Assembly (NCBI GenBank): GCA_002633025.1
Contig: NMRB01000195.1
Location: forward strand, 197,241-261,240
DNA from: Notospermus geniculatus
Lineage: Eukaryota > Nemertea > Pilidiophora > Heteronemertea > Lineidae
Reading direction: 5' to 3'
DNA length: 64,000 bases
The notes under the pieces were generated by a model. It was not told the DNA's origin and made no database searches. It was given only the letters and a program-made list of their open reading frames with translations. The position numbers and the translations under genes are program-made. This document shows, in pieces, positions 21,901 through 31,631 of this stretch (positions are counted from its first letter, which is position 1; the number at the start of each line of letters is the position of its first letter).

Positions 21901-24871
21901 TACATGTAGAATGTATGTTATTCTGCCCAACAAACATTTCTCAAACTCCATTAGACTTCTCATTGGCACCTATACACTGGCAGCATGTAGACTGGTTCGC
22001 TCATATGAATTTTGGGGTTGGTTTTGCTTTAGATCTCCAGTTTTAAAATCTCTCCTAATCATTCTAGTAGGCGTCTTTCACGACTTGCCTCCTTGTATCC
22101 TGCTCTGTGCAGATTTTTGACTAAACATGGTAAAGAAATGAGTCTAAATGAGAAATTTACAGACATCTGAGATAGTGCCAGCAACTTATGAGGTGATAGA
22201 CACAGATGTTTCCCATGTAATACTCTGACATTCATAGTCTCTCTGATCAATGAGATCATGACAAATCAAATACTGTAGTTTTGCTTTGGAATATTTTCTC
22301 TTGCATGCCAATCCTCTCAGTTGTAATTACACTCCAGTGTTGGTGCTTCTGTCTCTCGTGTGTACACAAATTCTATCTTATTCCGAATGATAAAATTAGT
22401 ATTTTTGCGTAGTATTTTTTCCAGGTAAATTAAACAATATCCCTGTGACTCATTATTGAAATCATTCTTTGTATCTTTCATATCTTTTTCAAGAAGCTAC
22501 CCAAGGATGCTGAAGTAATTTACAGTTTACAAACATATTTACTGGTCACTTTAACAATTAATTTATCTGTATTTAAAATCTTTGTGTCATAATTCCCTAA
22601 AACCAAAGTCCACCATTTGGCATGCTTTGATTCTGATTTCAGTCTATGTGTGATGCTAGCTTATTCCTTTAAATCACCTGAAATATTTTTATCATTTACG
22701 TCATAAAATTACTTTGGTGACACGCTGTATGTGATAAATTCACTGCCTTTAACCTTTTCGCTGTGTGCGGTGTTTGAGCAACATCCTAAATGTGGCAACT
22801 CACATGTGCTGTTGATCCAACTTCATCAGCTTATGTAAAATCTAGAGTGTGAATCTAAAATCTAACCCCACACCATGTAAATTGAGGATAGGAACAGGAG
22901 AATGTCTTCTCAGTAAGATTATAGAATTACAGGTGACGCCTCCTTACGCATGGGGCAAGTGCAATTTCTGATGCAGCGAAAGGGTTAATTTAAAAACATG
23001 CTTCCCTTTTCAACGTAACATCCTCATAATTTGCCACAGAGCACAGTGTTTGAATCCTACTTCCCTGTATCCATGCAAAGTTTCGTTTTTTCTGCCTTTC
23101 GTAAAAATTCTGCTTGATCTCATTTATGTACATGTATACCTGAAAACCTCTCTACTGATAATAAGGACTACTACAGGACTGATACGATTGACGATATTAC
23201 CGGTACATGTGTATACAGTAGCTGGAAATGAATCTGGATGAATCTGTGGGACTTGAATTTGGCCTCCCCTCCTGGTACAGCTTCCGCTGCCACATGTCCC
23301 AACATTTAGGGTCGAAAAGAGTTGAATGACTGTAAACAAGGCCTCATGAGCATTCAAAAGTTCTTTTGTCCTCCTCTGTAGGTGATTATCCTGCGGGTAA
23401 ACGCCGCCAAACAAGCAGTGTACAGGCAGCAAAACAATGCTTTTCTAGGCCTTTAACCTGAATAACTATGAATTTAAATGCTGATTACCGGTACGCTAAA
23501 CACCCTTCGTGAATTCAGCCCTTAAAGTCCTGCATGACCAACTCCAAATCTCGACATCCACCAGGCCTCAAAAACATTTAACATGTGGCGAACTCGCCTG
23601 ATTAATGACATCAATTATTCCTTCAGACCCGTCTATCATACTTATTATGTGATGATTATAACAAATGATGATATTTCATCTTCTCTGTTGATTGCCACAT
23701 AATGCTTTCATTAGTTTTCTGCCTGTGAGTCTTTGCCTGATCACTGGATGTGATTGGAAACTGACATGGGGTTCCTGATATGGTGACATTTGACCTTACC
23801 AGGCATCCTTTGCTCTAATGACATTTTGTATAGTATTTCATAGACTGTGCATGAGTCCATCTCAGAGAAACGATATACTCTACAGGACCTCTGATTTTCT
23901 GGCGAGTTTTAATGGTTTCTATGTTAGTGTGTTTCCCTTTGGAAACAAAACAGTTAGGTACCAGGATATTACATGTAGCGTCTGCTGAGATTCTTTTGTG
24001 AAAATTCTGAAAATTAAATAAAAAGGAACTTAGTACATGATTACAGAGTCCGCTATCGTCAAAATGGGCATTTCTGGCTACCGTAGTTTCAACCCACCGT
24101 TGGTAAAAACTGACATCAGAATATCCCTCCCTTCTGACACTGCCCTAGATTCCTTTCGATATTGACATGTGAAATTTGTATTCAGATCCAGCGACGGCCT
24201 TCACTCATCCCACCGTCACCCACTAAAGTCACGTGGGAGATGTATGTGAACAGTAACACTGGTAATCCCCCAAACTTGGGTAGAACCCAGAGGTTAAAGC
24301 GGACATCAAAATCATTCAAGGCAACACTAGCGATGAGTGAAACGTTCCCTATGACTGTTGAAGTGTAAGTATTTCATATTCTGCTGTCCGCCTTGATGAA
24401 CATCAATAAGAATTTGCCGGTACTGATACTGAACCAAGTTTTCCTAGATATTTGATTGTCTTCTATAAGTACTGATCTGTCCAGAAGTCTCATTAAATCA
24501 GAATGTTGTCTGTTTCTGTATTACAGGTTGATGGACGTTCTAGAAGTCATAGCACCGTTCAAACATTTCAACAAGCTGAGAGATTTCATGCTCACCAGGT
24601 TGCCACCTGGATTCCCTGTCAAAATTGGTATGCCAGTATTCATTTTACATCCAACTCCAAATATCTGAGGCCAGCTTTTAGTTAGTAAATACATTCTGCT
24701 GGACCTATGCGCCTAATAATCCATTGTCTTTTTTCAGACATCCCAGTATTCCCCACAGTTACGGCTAAAATAACGTTCCAAACATTCAGGTATGACAGTA
24801 ACATTCCAAGTCAAAAGTTCCGTATACCGCGAGATTATCAAGAAGACCCGAACCGATTCCCCGACTTATGA
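3901..24871 (+). CDS. ANKRD13C: ANKRD13C-type ankyrin-repeat protein (GPCR-chaperone family)
   Basis: Twelve exons give a complete 431-residue protein: 3901-4003, 5116-5157, 7424-7528, 10699-10830, then exons 5-9 (13313-13379, 14042-14186, 14333-14464, 14672-14739, 14932-15019, or the second set at 19077-21082), then 24186-24364, 24527-24627, 24738-24871. Residues ~6-115 are ankyrin repeats (HECVFRGDIRQL, NTPLHLAVMLGHK, GWNPLAEAISHGDRQ). The rest is the ANKRD13 domain, with RLDTTLVDFNDMRWERGD, DILMSSDI, FTRAQKGFLFREDKT, SKSFKATLAMSE and APFKHFNKLR. It ends PNRFPDL with no ubiquitin-interacting motifs, as in ANKRD13C and unlike ANKRD13A/B/D. The vertebrate protein is an ER-associated chaperone that slows export of prostanoid receptors. 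The start at 3901 (MADELPLHECVF) is chosen by homology; an in-frame ATG at 3817 would add 28 residues. Only one set of exons 5-9 can be used, because both together break the frame. Confidence 0.93.
4999..5027. repeat. Chain of TA-NNNN-TA palindromes
   Basis: In ANKRD13C intron 1, TACATGTA and TAGGCCTA share a TA (4999-5012) and a TACCGGTA follows at 5020-5027. See the excision-footprint findings. Confidence 0.8.
5895..6365 (-). mobile_element. Two tandem tRNA-derived SINE-like units
   Basis: Two related units (about 5895-6110 and 6160-6365) share the run from a CCGGTCAC stretch through the GGCCATAAAGGAAATCCT stretch to GCAAGGGGTTCAATGCACC. Read on the minus strand, the second contains TGGCCTAGTGGTTAGCGCG, a good polymerase III A-box of tRNA type. 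A B-box is not convincing. The tandem arrangement in ANKRD13C intron 2 suggests a local duplication of one insertion. Confidence 0.5.
7804..7823. repeat. Three linked TA-NNNN-TA palindromes
   Basis: The 20 bases TACCGGTACATGTACATGTA are TA-CCGG-TA-CATG-TA-CATG-TA with shared TA dinucleotides, in ANKRD13C intron 3. Confidence 0.9.
8450..8794 (-). mobile_element. MITE family member, copy 1, interrupted by a second element
   Basis: Matches, in reverse orientation, the elements at 32528-32734 and 50474-50672. Shared parts are the GATGACACCAG..GAGAATGGAAGAAATAGAT run, ATTGAAACTGAC, and the end GCGACATGCGACTGGTTTTG..GGGTCGCAAATG. The family has ~30-bp terminal inverted repeats with TTTTGCTGTGG inside. 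This copy has a 154-bp insertion (8574-8727) and a decayed left end. Confidence 0.7.
8574..8727. mobile_element. Short CAG-ended element nested in the 8450-8794 MITE
   Basis: The termini CAGGGTTTCTGCC and GGCGGAAACACTG are inverted repeats. The insertion is flanked by the 5-bp direct repeat ATTTG (8569-8573 and 8728-8732). Empty sites in the sister MITE copies confirm the exact borders. The CAG..CTG ends resemble hAT-type termini, but a 5-bp target duplication is not the usual 8, so the superfamily is left open. Confidence 0.75.
9234..9486. mobile_element. Palindromic MITE
   Basis: The left arm CAATAGACCATTCTCAAATTG and its inner GATCTGCGCACTTCC..GAAATTTCAACCATAACCTCG run are matched inverted by GAGGTTATGGTTGAAATTTC..GAAGTGCGCAGATC and CAATTTGAGAACGGTCTATTG. 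Arms are about 80 bp. It is non-coding and lies in ANKRD13C intron 3. Confidence 0.75.
10208..10262. repeat. AT-rich simple repeat (TAAAA-like)
   Basis: Irregular AAATA/TAAAA repeats between two mobile elements in ANKRD13C intron 3. Confidence 0.8.
10288..10447. mobile_element. Palindromic MITE with GTTAGCGCTAAC core
   Basis: Ends GGGCTGGGTTGCACAAAAC and GTTTTGTGCAACCGGCCCC are inverted. Inside each arm are repeats of CATGTTAGCGCTAACATGA, themselves palindromic, so the element could fold into a branched hairpin. About 160 bp, non-coding; no target duplication identified. Confidence 0.75.
10935..11075 (-). mobile_element. tRNA-derived SINE fragment
   Basis: On the minus strand, TGGCACAGTGCGG fits a polymerase III A-box and GGTTTGATTCC fits a B-box about 35 bases later, the layout of a tRNA-derived SINE head. 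No complete tRNA fold is present, so it is not called as a tRNA gene. Confidence 0.6.
11104..11427. mobile_element. Palindromic MITE
   Basis: Ends TATGGGCGGTTATAACCGC and GCGGTTATAACCACCCATA are inverted, flanked by the direct repeat TTCTCT (11098-11103 and 11428-11433). Both arms carry AAATAAAGACGTTA and CTTAGCTA-type stretches. 324 bp, non-coding, in ANKRD13C intron 4. Confidence 0.75.
13313..15019 (+). CDS. ANKRD13C: ANKRD13C exons 5-9, copy A
   Basis: Exons 13313-13379, 14042-14186, 14333-14464, 14672-14739 and 14932-15019 encode the run from VPLVSRILPSDVCRIHKRGS to MESLSKGTIVENCD. Exon 5 starts in phase 1, matching exon 4 (ends 10830 after TGG G). Exon 9 ends in phase 0, matching exon 10 at 24186. 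The five exons total 500 nt, so splicing exon 9A into exon 5B shifts the frame and meets TAG at the third codon. Relative to copy B there are two base differences, both silent (Gly codons GGT/GGA in exon 6 and GGT/GGC in exon 7). Confidence 0.9.
15855..16903. mobile_element. Non-autonomous TA-target transposon with CCGTATT termini
   Basis: Termini CCGTATTTATTGGCGTACAA and its reverse complement lie between TA dinucleotides (15853-15854 and 16904-16905). Copy B (21894-21906) has the empty site with a single TA, so borders and target duplication are exact. The right-hand TA is the first two bases of a TACATGTA octamer that is also present in the empty allele. The 1049-bp interior has an 85-codon open frame (16432-16689) of no recognisable family. 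TA duplication is typical of Tc1/mariner and relatives. Confidence 0.85.
17263..17352. mobile_element. Left end of a second CCGTATT element, truncated at the block junction
   Basis: The ~90 bases match 15855-15943 almost exactly and follow a TA (17261-17262). Copy B has the empty sequence CAAATACTGTAG near 22266. The element stops abruptly where copy B of the duplicated block begins. This is the expected signature of an assembler joining alleles inside a repeat. Confidence 0.85.
19077..21082 (+). CDS. ANKRD13C: ANKRD13C exons 5-9, copy B
   Basis: Exons 19077-19143, 20114-20258, 20405-20536, 20735-20802 and 20995-21082 have the same lengths, splice sites and protein sequence as copy A. Copy B is the one physically next to exon 10 (24186). 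Whether it is an allele or a true duplicate cannot be settled from this sequence alone; the silent-only differences and frame conflict favour an allele. Confidence 0.9.
19717..20053. mobile_element. PIF/Harbinger-like MITE (TTA target) in copy B only
   Basis: Ends GGCCAAAAAAAAAATTGTCTG and its partner ending TTTTTTTGGCC are inverted, as are inner TTTCTTGTCC and GGACAAGAAA. It is flanked by TTA (19714-19716 and 20054-20056). A 3-bp TTA/TWA duplication with GGCC-type ends is typical of PIF/Harbinger elements. Copy A lacks it at about 13950. Confidence 0.7.
22277..24185 (+). other. ANKRD13C intron 9, single-copy part
   Basis: About 1.9 kb of unique intron. I find no exon, RNA gene or clear transposon in it. 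It contains TACCGGTACATG (23198-23209) and further TACATGTA octamers (for example near 23970). Confidence 0.5.
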
Positions 24872-25252
24872 CACTTTATGGAGACAACATTTATCCACGT
24901 GCTTCTCAGCCAGAGATGCGTTGGACATGACTCCAGTGACACTCCCTTTGAGGAACAACACATTGCACCGCTGCTTGGTCTAGATGTACCGCTCACCAAT
25001 TTAGGCAACTCAAGTGCAGAAATGACTCTGGTTTTCTGACTAATATTGTTGGCCTTGGGTTTCTGACTTTTCAGGAGATGTATCCTTGGCCATTTATCAA
25101 TGCTACATGTCGCGGTGGTTTTGATTCAGCTGTCTCATCATTTTGATGCTACAAGCAATAATATAGAATCTTCAAACTTGAAGTGTCAAGAATTTCATAT
25201 ACTCTTTCTTATGATTCAGTCTCATAGAGTCTAAAGGACTCCAGCTGAATGT
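24872..25252 (+). other. Start of ANKRD13C 3' UTR
   Basis: Sequence after the TGA at 24869-24871. No polyadenylation signal appears before the MITE at 25253. AATAAA hexamers follow at 26033 and 26074, so the 3' UTR may extend about 1.2 kb and include the MITE. Confidence 0.4.
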
Positions 25253-25615
25253 TAAACCTCCTACGCAGTTGTGAGCCACGGCCCCTTCGGTTTACCCGCT
25301 CTCCACAACTGATTCACTTCATAGAATTTGCCTCATTTGGTCAACAGATGGCGTTGGGGCTTGTCGCTAGTTTTACAGCCTATCAGCATGCTCTTTGGCC
25401 CGTTGGCAATTGATGTTCTTGCGCTACCATGGCTACTAGATCACATGAGCCGCTCAGCCAATGAAAAAGCATCAGTTACGGGTTGCTCGGCACTCTAATT
25501 GGTCAACTCTCTCAGCACCATCTGTTGACCAAACGCAGCGAATTTCACGAAGTGAAGCAGTTGTGGAGAGCCAATAAACCGAGGGGGGCGCGGTACACAA
25601 CTGCTTAGGGAGTTT
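25253..25615. mobile_element. Inverted-repeat element with 10-bp flanking duplication
   Basis: The left arm CTACGCAGTTGTG..GCTCTCCACAACTG..TTGGTCAACAGATGG is matched inverted by the right arm. The element is flanked by AGCTGAATGT at 25243-25252 and 25616-25625. A 9-10-bp duplication with long arms suggests a Mutator-type element, though I see no transposase. Confidence 0.75.
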
Positions 25616-25670
25616 AGCTGAATGTAGGATTTTTTAAAGACTTTTTTGTTACTTTTCTTTTCGGCACTCC

Positions 25671-27575
25671 AAAAGAATCATGAGAATGATGAGAAATCAT
25701 TTGGTTTTGTCTTATTTTACACAATACAGTTACAGACAAGTAACCCTGAAATTTTGAAGTCAGAAAACTTTGCTGAAACATTCTTTAATATGAGATTCAT
25801 TGATGTGCGTTTACTTGCTGCAGTTTGTTTAGTTCCCAAGTTATGGGACTTGGTCCTATAACTGATGCTGATTTGGCAGAAGTAAACATTTGTTGTACCG
25901 ATATTAACTCATTTCTCCACATAATTTTTTTTCTCATGGCTGGTCAGGTTCTGATGTCACGTTGCTTTTAGTTGGGATTTTGATGTTCATTTTGTAAATA
26001 GAAGATGAGCCCCCTGGACTTTTTAGAGTTTTAATAAATTGAATGTATAAAACATGTATAGATTGCTCATGTAAATAAATGTACATCTATAAACCTTTTC
26101 ATCATGACAACGTTAAAATGTGGGTCGTTGTAAATTTTATTGTTTGAGGCTCACAGCTTTGCTTGGTCTGTGACACTATCATGGGATTGTCTGGAAGGAG
26201 TTTGAATATCTTGTCCTACCTACAGCCATAAGGGGCCTAAAGATGACTAAAACAGTGGTCACGTCAACCTCGTCGGGAATTTATATGCAGTTTGATAACC
26301 ATTCATTTCATGCACCTGAAAAGATTGCTTCAACAATTACCGGCGCGGGGCAGGTACCTGGGTTTATTTTCATAGAACTTTCAAATCTCACATAAACGTT
26401 CCTCAATTTATAAGATCTGAATTTCGCTTCTTGTTCTTGCATGATGGTCTATGAATTTCTTTGTTTTGTTAAAAAACACCTGTTTTCCTGATGAGAACGT
26501 TATTATTATTCGTATGCTCCTCTGCTGCCATCTAGTGACAAAGCACAGAACTGCTTATTGGCAAGCCTCTTGGGTATTGAACTTGACAAATTCCTCTTTT
26601 TTATTTAAATTTGTAATTTTCCACTGATATGTGTGCTTTAATAAAGAATAGACCTCCAAGCGACGATGTGTCAGTTTTACTCTGTTCGACTTAGAAATGC
26701 TCGTTGCGGCTTGTTTTAGATGTAAAATCTTAAATTCTGAACAAATGAAAAGTTAATTTCCAAGTTCAGCCAGGTGCCACTTTGTTTTCAATCTGATTTT
26801 ATCACGGCAGTGTCAAATTATTGCTGAACTTCTTTTAGCTAGGTTGATGCGCACACAATTTTCAATGGTGTAGATAGTACAGCTGCTATAAATACTTCTG
26901 TGCATCATTGTATGTAGATATTTGTATGGCCTATTTATCATCAAGCGAATAAAACACTGTTTTGATATGAAACTGACATTTTCTCATCTTTAACACTGCT
27001 ATCTTGTGTCATAGATGACTCCTTGCACAATGCCTGTGCCTCTGCTCTAAAAAGCTTGTGGCTGTTTACAGTTCCATTGCTGGCGACACTCTCATCAGAT
27101 ACTGCTCTGATATCACTTGAAGTGTAAACCAGTTCAGTGGATTGGTGCTGGGTTTTAATATTCATCAACTGATGAACTGTACAGGTAGATCAAGATAGTA
27201 ACGAAGCAGGATTTTGTTGAAATGACTCTGAAATATGTTTGTAAGTCTCCTTGTCTGTCCCACATACTGTATGTTGCATATCCTGCACGCGATACAATAT
27301 TACTACTTTTGCACGAGACTTGTGTCTTCGATGGGTATGTCGGGCTGTGACATTGGTCCGAATCCTGCCATCAGGGTAAATCTTGGGCAGTATTTGCAGC
27401 AGGTAGGTGGGGGGATTCACCACTGGGGGAGGGTTGAAGCACGCCGAGGCGATCTCTGAGGGATGGCTTTCAATCCCTGTGTGACAGCAGGAACAAATTT
27501 TCAAAAAAAAGGGGAAAATATAACCAAGATCTCATTGGTAATGATTTTATTTCACATTTGGCATCCCATTATAAA
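25671..27575. repeat. Duplicated downstream block, copy 1
   Basis: Begins AAAAGAATCATGAGAATGATG and matches 28656-31002 almost throughout. It contains AATAAA at 26033 and 26074 (candidate ANKRD13C poly(A) signals) and the GIY-YIG relic at 27190-27504. It lacks the 525-bp pogo-like element present in copy 2 (empty TA at 27301-27302) and keeps ~85 bp near 27105-27190 that copy 2 has lost. Confidence 0.9.
27190..27504 (-). pseudogene. Relic of a GIY-YIG domain, probably Penelope-like retroelement tail
   Basis: On the minus strand, 27296-27243 reads CIACRICNIQYVGQTRRL. The CxxC followed by YVGQT and a basic run is the core of GIY-YIG endonuclease tails in Penelope-like elements. It is broken: a stop lies two codons upstream in that frame, and the plausible upstream part (ending HKSRAKVVILY) continues in another frame. 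In copy 2 (around 30115-30200) a 2-base deletion further disrupts the motif. No reverse transcriptase is visible nearby, so the element assignment is an inference from one motif. Confidence 0.45.
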
Positions 27576-28454
27576 CTAGAAATTGACTTACCAGTCAATT
27601 TGAAGACCGCCCTTGGAAATTGGGAGCTAGTCGACTGATCGAGAATTACCGAGCAGCAATGTAGAAAGCTCGGTTGATGGGCGAGGTAATAGACAGGATC
27701 AAGGTGTCATAGACTTCTAACATTAGAATTAGAAAGTTCAACAGAAGATGCACATTTTTATTATTGAAAGCCAGATAGGCATGTTTTATTTTGTTCATAA
27801 TCAACCTGTGGTTACATCACCTAACATACATGTACATGTTGTGACATAACTCCTGCTGCTCCTGTATCCATTATGACTGATGTTGACTGCAAGTACACTA
27901 GTGATTGCAATACCAAACTGGAAGCTGGTGCAGTAAAAGAAGATTTAGGTTGCAAACAATGTTTGAAGGTGATGTCTGCATTACGCAGTGTCAAGGATGG
28001 TGGTGCTAGATACATATGACATGTACCAGTAGCTATCACAAATCACATTCATTGTCATTGACACCTTTCATTGTGTTCTGTGATTTGAAATACCGTATTA
28101 CAGAAATCTTGCATGACTGTGATTATAGTATGATTGTGACAGTCTTTCATGTCTTGTTTCTTTGGCAAATTACTTTCTGACAGCATCAAGTCCTAGGAAC
28201 TTAATATCAAGATGGATCTTTTGGTGCATTTGTTTTCGGAACTTTGGTTATAAATTTGCATCCTGTAACGAGAAAAGGAAGATGGTTTTGAGTACGAGGC
28301 AATAAGCATCCAGTAATTTAGCATATGACTTGCTTTGACACCAGACAAAGACCACAGTGATGCGTTGATAGCATAGCAGTGTAGGCTACATCATGCACAC
28401 ACACACAGACACAGTCACAGCTCTTCTATGCTCTGTCTCAGTATGATTGATTGA
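27576..28454. other. Single-copy interval between the duplicated blocks
   Basis: About 0.9 kb with no exon I can support. It holds a TACATGTA near 27829 and a short CA-type simple repeat near 28396-28420. Confidence 0.4.
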
Positions 28455-28655
28455 CACTAGGCCTAGGCCTGTAGGCCTAAGAAAGGTAGGCTACCCTAAA
28501 GGCCTAGCTACAAAGGCTAGGTCTAGACCTTAGGCCTACTGGTACGCCGGTACACCACAGGACAGTAGGCCTAGGCTTAGCCTATAAAAGGCCTTATCGC
28601 ACCTACCACGTGTGAAGCCAGCCAGGTGGAAAGGGCCCAAACATCAGCGCCCCAC
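28455..28655. repeat. TAGGCCTA-rich cluster and dispersed repeat
   Basis: Dense TAGGCCTA and TAGGCTA motifs at 28455-28575, followed by the reverse complement of the repeat at 440-545. Copy 2 of the downstream block starts inside this repeat. Confidence 0.7.
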
Positions 28656-31002
28656 AAAAGAATCATGAGAATGATGAGAAATCATTTGGTTTTGTCTTAT
28701 TTTACACAATACAGTTACAGACAAGTAACCCTGAAATTTTGAAGTCGGAAAACTTTGCTGAAACATTCTTTAATATGAGATTCATTGATGTGCGTTTACT
28801 TGCTGCAGTTTGTTTAGTTCCCAAGTTATGGGACTTGGTCCCATAACTGATGCTGATTTGGCAGAAGTAAACATTTGTTACATGTATACCGATGTTAACT
28901 CATTTCTCCACATAATTTTTTTTCTCATGGCTGGTCAGGTTCTAATGTCACGTTGCTTTTAGTTGGGATTTTGATGTTCATTTTGTAAATAGAAGATGAG
29001 CCCCCTGGACTTTTTAGAGTTTTAATAAATTGAATGTATAAAACATGTATAGATTGCTCATGTAAATAAATGTACACATCTATAAACCTTTTCATCATGA
29101 CAACGTTAAAATGTGGGTCGTTGTAAATTTTATTGTTTGAGGCTCACAGCTTTGCTTGGTCTGTGACACTATCATGGGAATTCTGGAAGGAGTTTGAATA
29201 TCTTGTCCTACCTACAGCCATAAGGGGCCTAAAGATGACTAAAACAGTGGTCATGTCAACCTCGTCGGGAATTTATATGAAGTTTGCTAACCACTCATTT
29301 CATGCACCTGAAAAGATTGCTTCAAGGATTACTGGCGTGGGGCGGGTACCTGGGTTCATTTTCATAGAACTTTCAAATCTCACATAAACATTCCTCAATT
29401 TATAAGATCTGAATTTCGCTTCTTGTTCTTGCATGATGGTCTATGAATTTATTTGTTTTGTTAAAAAAACACCTGTTTTCCTGATGAGAACGTTATTATT
29501 ATTCTTATGCTCCTCTGCTGCCATCTAGTGACAAAGCACAGAACTGCTTATTGGCAAGCCTCCTGGCTATTGAACTTGGCAGATTCCTCTTTTTTTAATT
29601 TGTAATTTTCCACTGATATGTGTGCTTTAATAAAGAATAGACCTCCAAGCCACGATGTGTCAGTTTTACTCTGTTCCACTTAGCAATGCTCGTTGCGGCT
29701 TGTTTTAGATGTAAAATCTTAAATCCTGAACAAATGAAAAGTTAATTTCCAAGTTCAGCCATGTGCCACTTTGTTTTCAATCTGATTTTATCACGGTAGT
29801 GTCAAATTATTGCTGAACTTCTTTTAGCTAGGTTGATGCGCACACAATTTTCAATGGTGTAGATAGTACAGCTGCTATAAATACTTCTGTGCATCATTGT
29901 ATGTAGATATTTGTATGGCCTATTTATCATAAAGCGAATAAAACACTGTTTTGATATGAAACTGACATTTTCTTGTCTTTAACACTGCTATCTTGTGTCA
30001 TAGATGACTCCTTGTACAATGCCTGTGCCTCTGCTCTAAAAAGCTTGTGGCCGTTTACAGTTCCATTGCTGGCGACACTCTCATCAGATACTGATAAAGA
30101 TAGTAATGAAGCAGGATTTTGTTGAAATGACTCTGAAATGTGTTCATAAGTCTCCTTGTTTGTCCCAAACACTGTGTTGCATATCCTGCACACGATACAA
30201 TAATACAGTGGAACCCCTCAGTCTGACCACCCCTCTTACTTGACCACCCCTCCAAACTGACCGATTTTTGTCGGTCCCAATGAAATCCTTCACATTTTCC
30301 CTTAGCTAAGTCGACCACCCCTCTACCCCGACCGTGACCACCCAGATGGTGGGTCCCAAGCTTCATTTCAACCCCTCTAAATTGACCACGACCACAAAAT
30401 TGTGTGCATTTGAACATGGGCTCTTTTGAAATACATGTACAATTGTACATGTAGTCAGAATATGGAGGTGGTCAGAATGATCTTCTGGGCCAAACACCAA
30501 AGCCAAGCTAAACCAAGCTTCTAAAGTGTAAGATTTTGTGAAGGTATTCAATTGTTATTGAGGCTGCTGGCCATAATTCACCTTTTAATCATCATAATCA
30601 AAGTCCTTTGATCACATGAGTTAGCAAATCAAAGTGCCCCCTTCATCTCAACCTGGCTAAAGTGACCACCCCTCTAAACTGACCACTTCGCTCCGGTCCC
30701 ATGGGTGGTCGACTTAGAGGGGTTCCACTGTACTACTTTTGCATGAGACTTGTGTCTTCGATGGGTATGTCGGGTTGTGACATTGCTCCGAATCCCGCCA
30801 TCAGGGTAAATCTAGGGCAGCATTTGCAGCAGGTAGGTGGGGATTCACCACTGGGGGAGGGTTGAAGCACGCTGGGGCGATCTCTGAGGGATGGCTTTCA
30901 ATCCCTGTGTGACAGCAGGAACAAATTTTCAAAAAAAGGGGAAAATATAACCAAGTTCTCATTGGTAATGATTTTATTTCACATTTGGCATCCCATTATA
31001 AA
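28656..31002. repeat. Duplicated downstream block, copy 2
   Basis: Second copy of 25671-27575. It carries a pogo-like element at 30206-30730 and a small deletion near 30092. A TACATGTA (28879-28886) stands where copy 1 has a TA-like dinucleotide. Its right end is next to the 3' flank of SCP2, and TTTATT at 30973-30978 could be a minus-strand poly(A) signal for SCP2. Confidence 0.9.
30206..30730. mobile_element. pogo/Tigger-like MITE with CAGTGG ends
   Basis: Termini CAGTGGAACCCCTC and GAGGGGTTCCACTG are perfect inverts, inserted at TA (30204-30205 and 30731-30732). Copy 1 has the empty TA at 27301-27302. The interior repeats CTGACCACCCCTC-like phrases. CAGTGGAACC ends with a TA duplication are typical of pogo-type Tc1/mariner elements. 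525 bp, no transposase frame. Confidence 0.85.
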
Positions 31003-31631
31003 TTATTCATAATTCTCTGTTATAAATACTTTTATATACATCAGAGTTTAAAACAGAAGTACCAGTTTCGCTGGTCAACAAAAATATGTAATGGTAACAG
31101 AAGGCTTGCGATGGGTTCTGTGGCGGAAGACGGCACTTCCGTGTCAAATTTATCTGCTTTTCTTTACTGTTTCTTAGCACATTCTACTATAAATTAGGAG
31201 CAATCAACAAATCCATTGTATTGGCTAATTCTTTTTAAATGCACACGTGCCCTGAACAATTTCTGTTCCACACAACAACTATCTAATACAGTTCAATCTC
31301 CCAAAGCCGACACCTCTGCCAGAGGCCAGATTAGAATAGACGGAATGATAATGACAACATCATGGGAATGAACAGCTCATAAATTTCAAGTGAAATAAAT
31401 TACTGTAGATTCAAGAGAAATCAACTGATTTTTACTTTAACTCAGCAGTCAAATCAAGAAGATATCAAATGTCAATCCACAGAAAGTTACTGGATGTTGC
31501 CAATATGTTTTCAACCCATCATTTCAAATCCACAAGGGTCAAAATCATGATTCCATCAATGAACCAAGACACCTCTAATTTCTTGAAGGGCCTCCATCCA
31601 TTGTTGGCAACCCAGGAGTACATCCAGAGAT
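31003..31631 (-). other. SCP2 3' UTR and flank
   Basis: Sequence downstream of the SCP2 stop, on the SCP2 strand. No coding exon or mobile element is evident. SCP2 and ANKRD13C converge on this interval. Confidence 0.4.

Larger units (their letters stand above)
17353..22276. repeat. Duplicated block, copy B (ANKRD13C introns/exons 5-9)
   Basis: Second copy of 11600-17262. It lacks both CCGTATT elements and carries its own 337-bp insertion at 19717-20053. Small differences include CATGTA and CCGGTA gains or losses at TA sites. Its right edge is where copy A runs into the truncated element. Confidence 0.95.

Noticed and set aside
11600-22276. ANKRD13C protein with a duplicated internal domain
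   Set aside because: Exon phases do not permit it: exon 9A joined to exon 5B hits a stop at the third codon.
23124-23432. 102-codon minus-strand open frame in ANKRD13C intron 9
   Set aside because: No recognisable domain and no splice context. It overlaps TACCGGTACATG palindromes, so chance is the better explanation.
30055-30450. 131-codon minus-strand open frame
   Set aside because: It runs from the decayed GIY-YIG relic into the pogo-like MITE; the join is created by the insertion and has no independent coding support.
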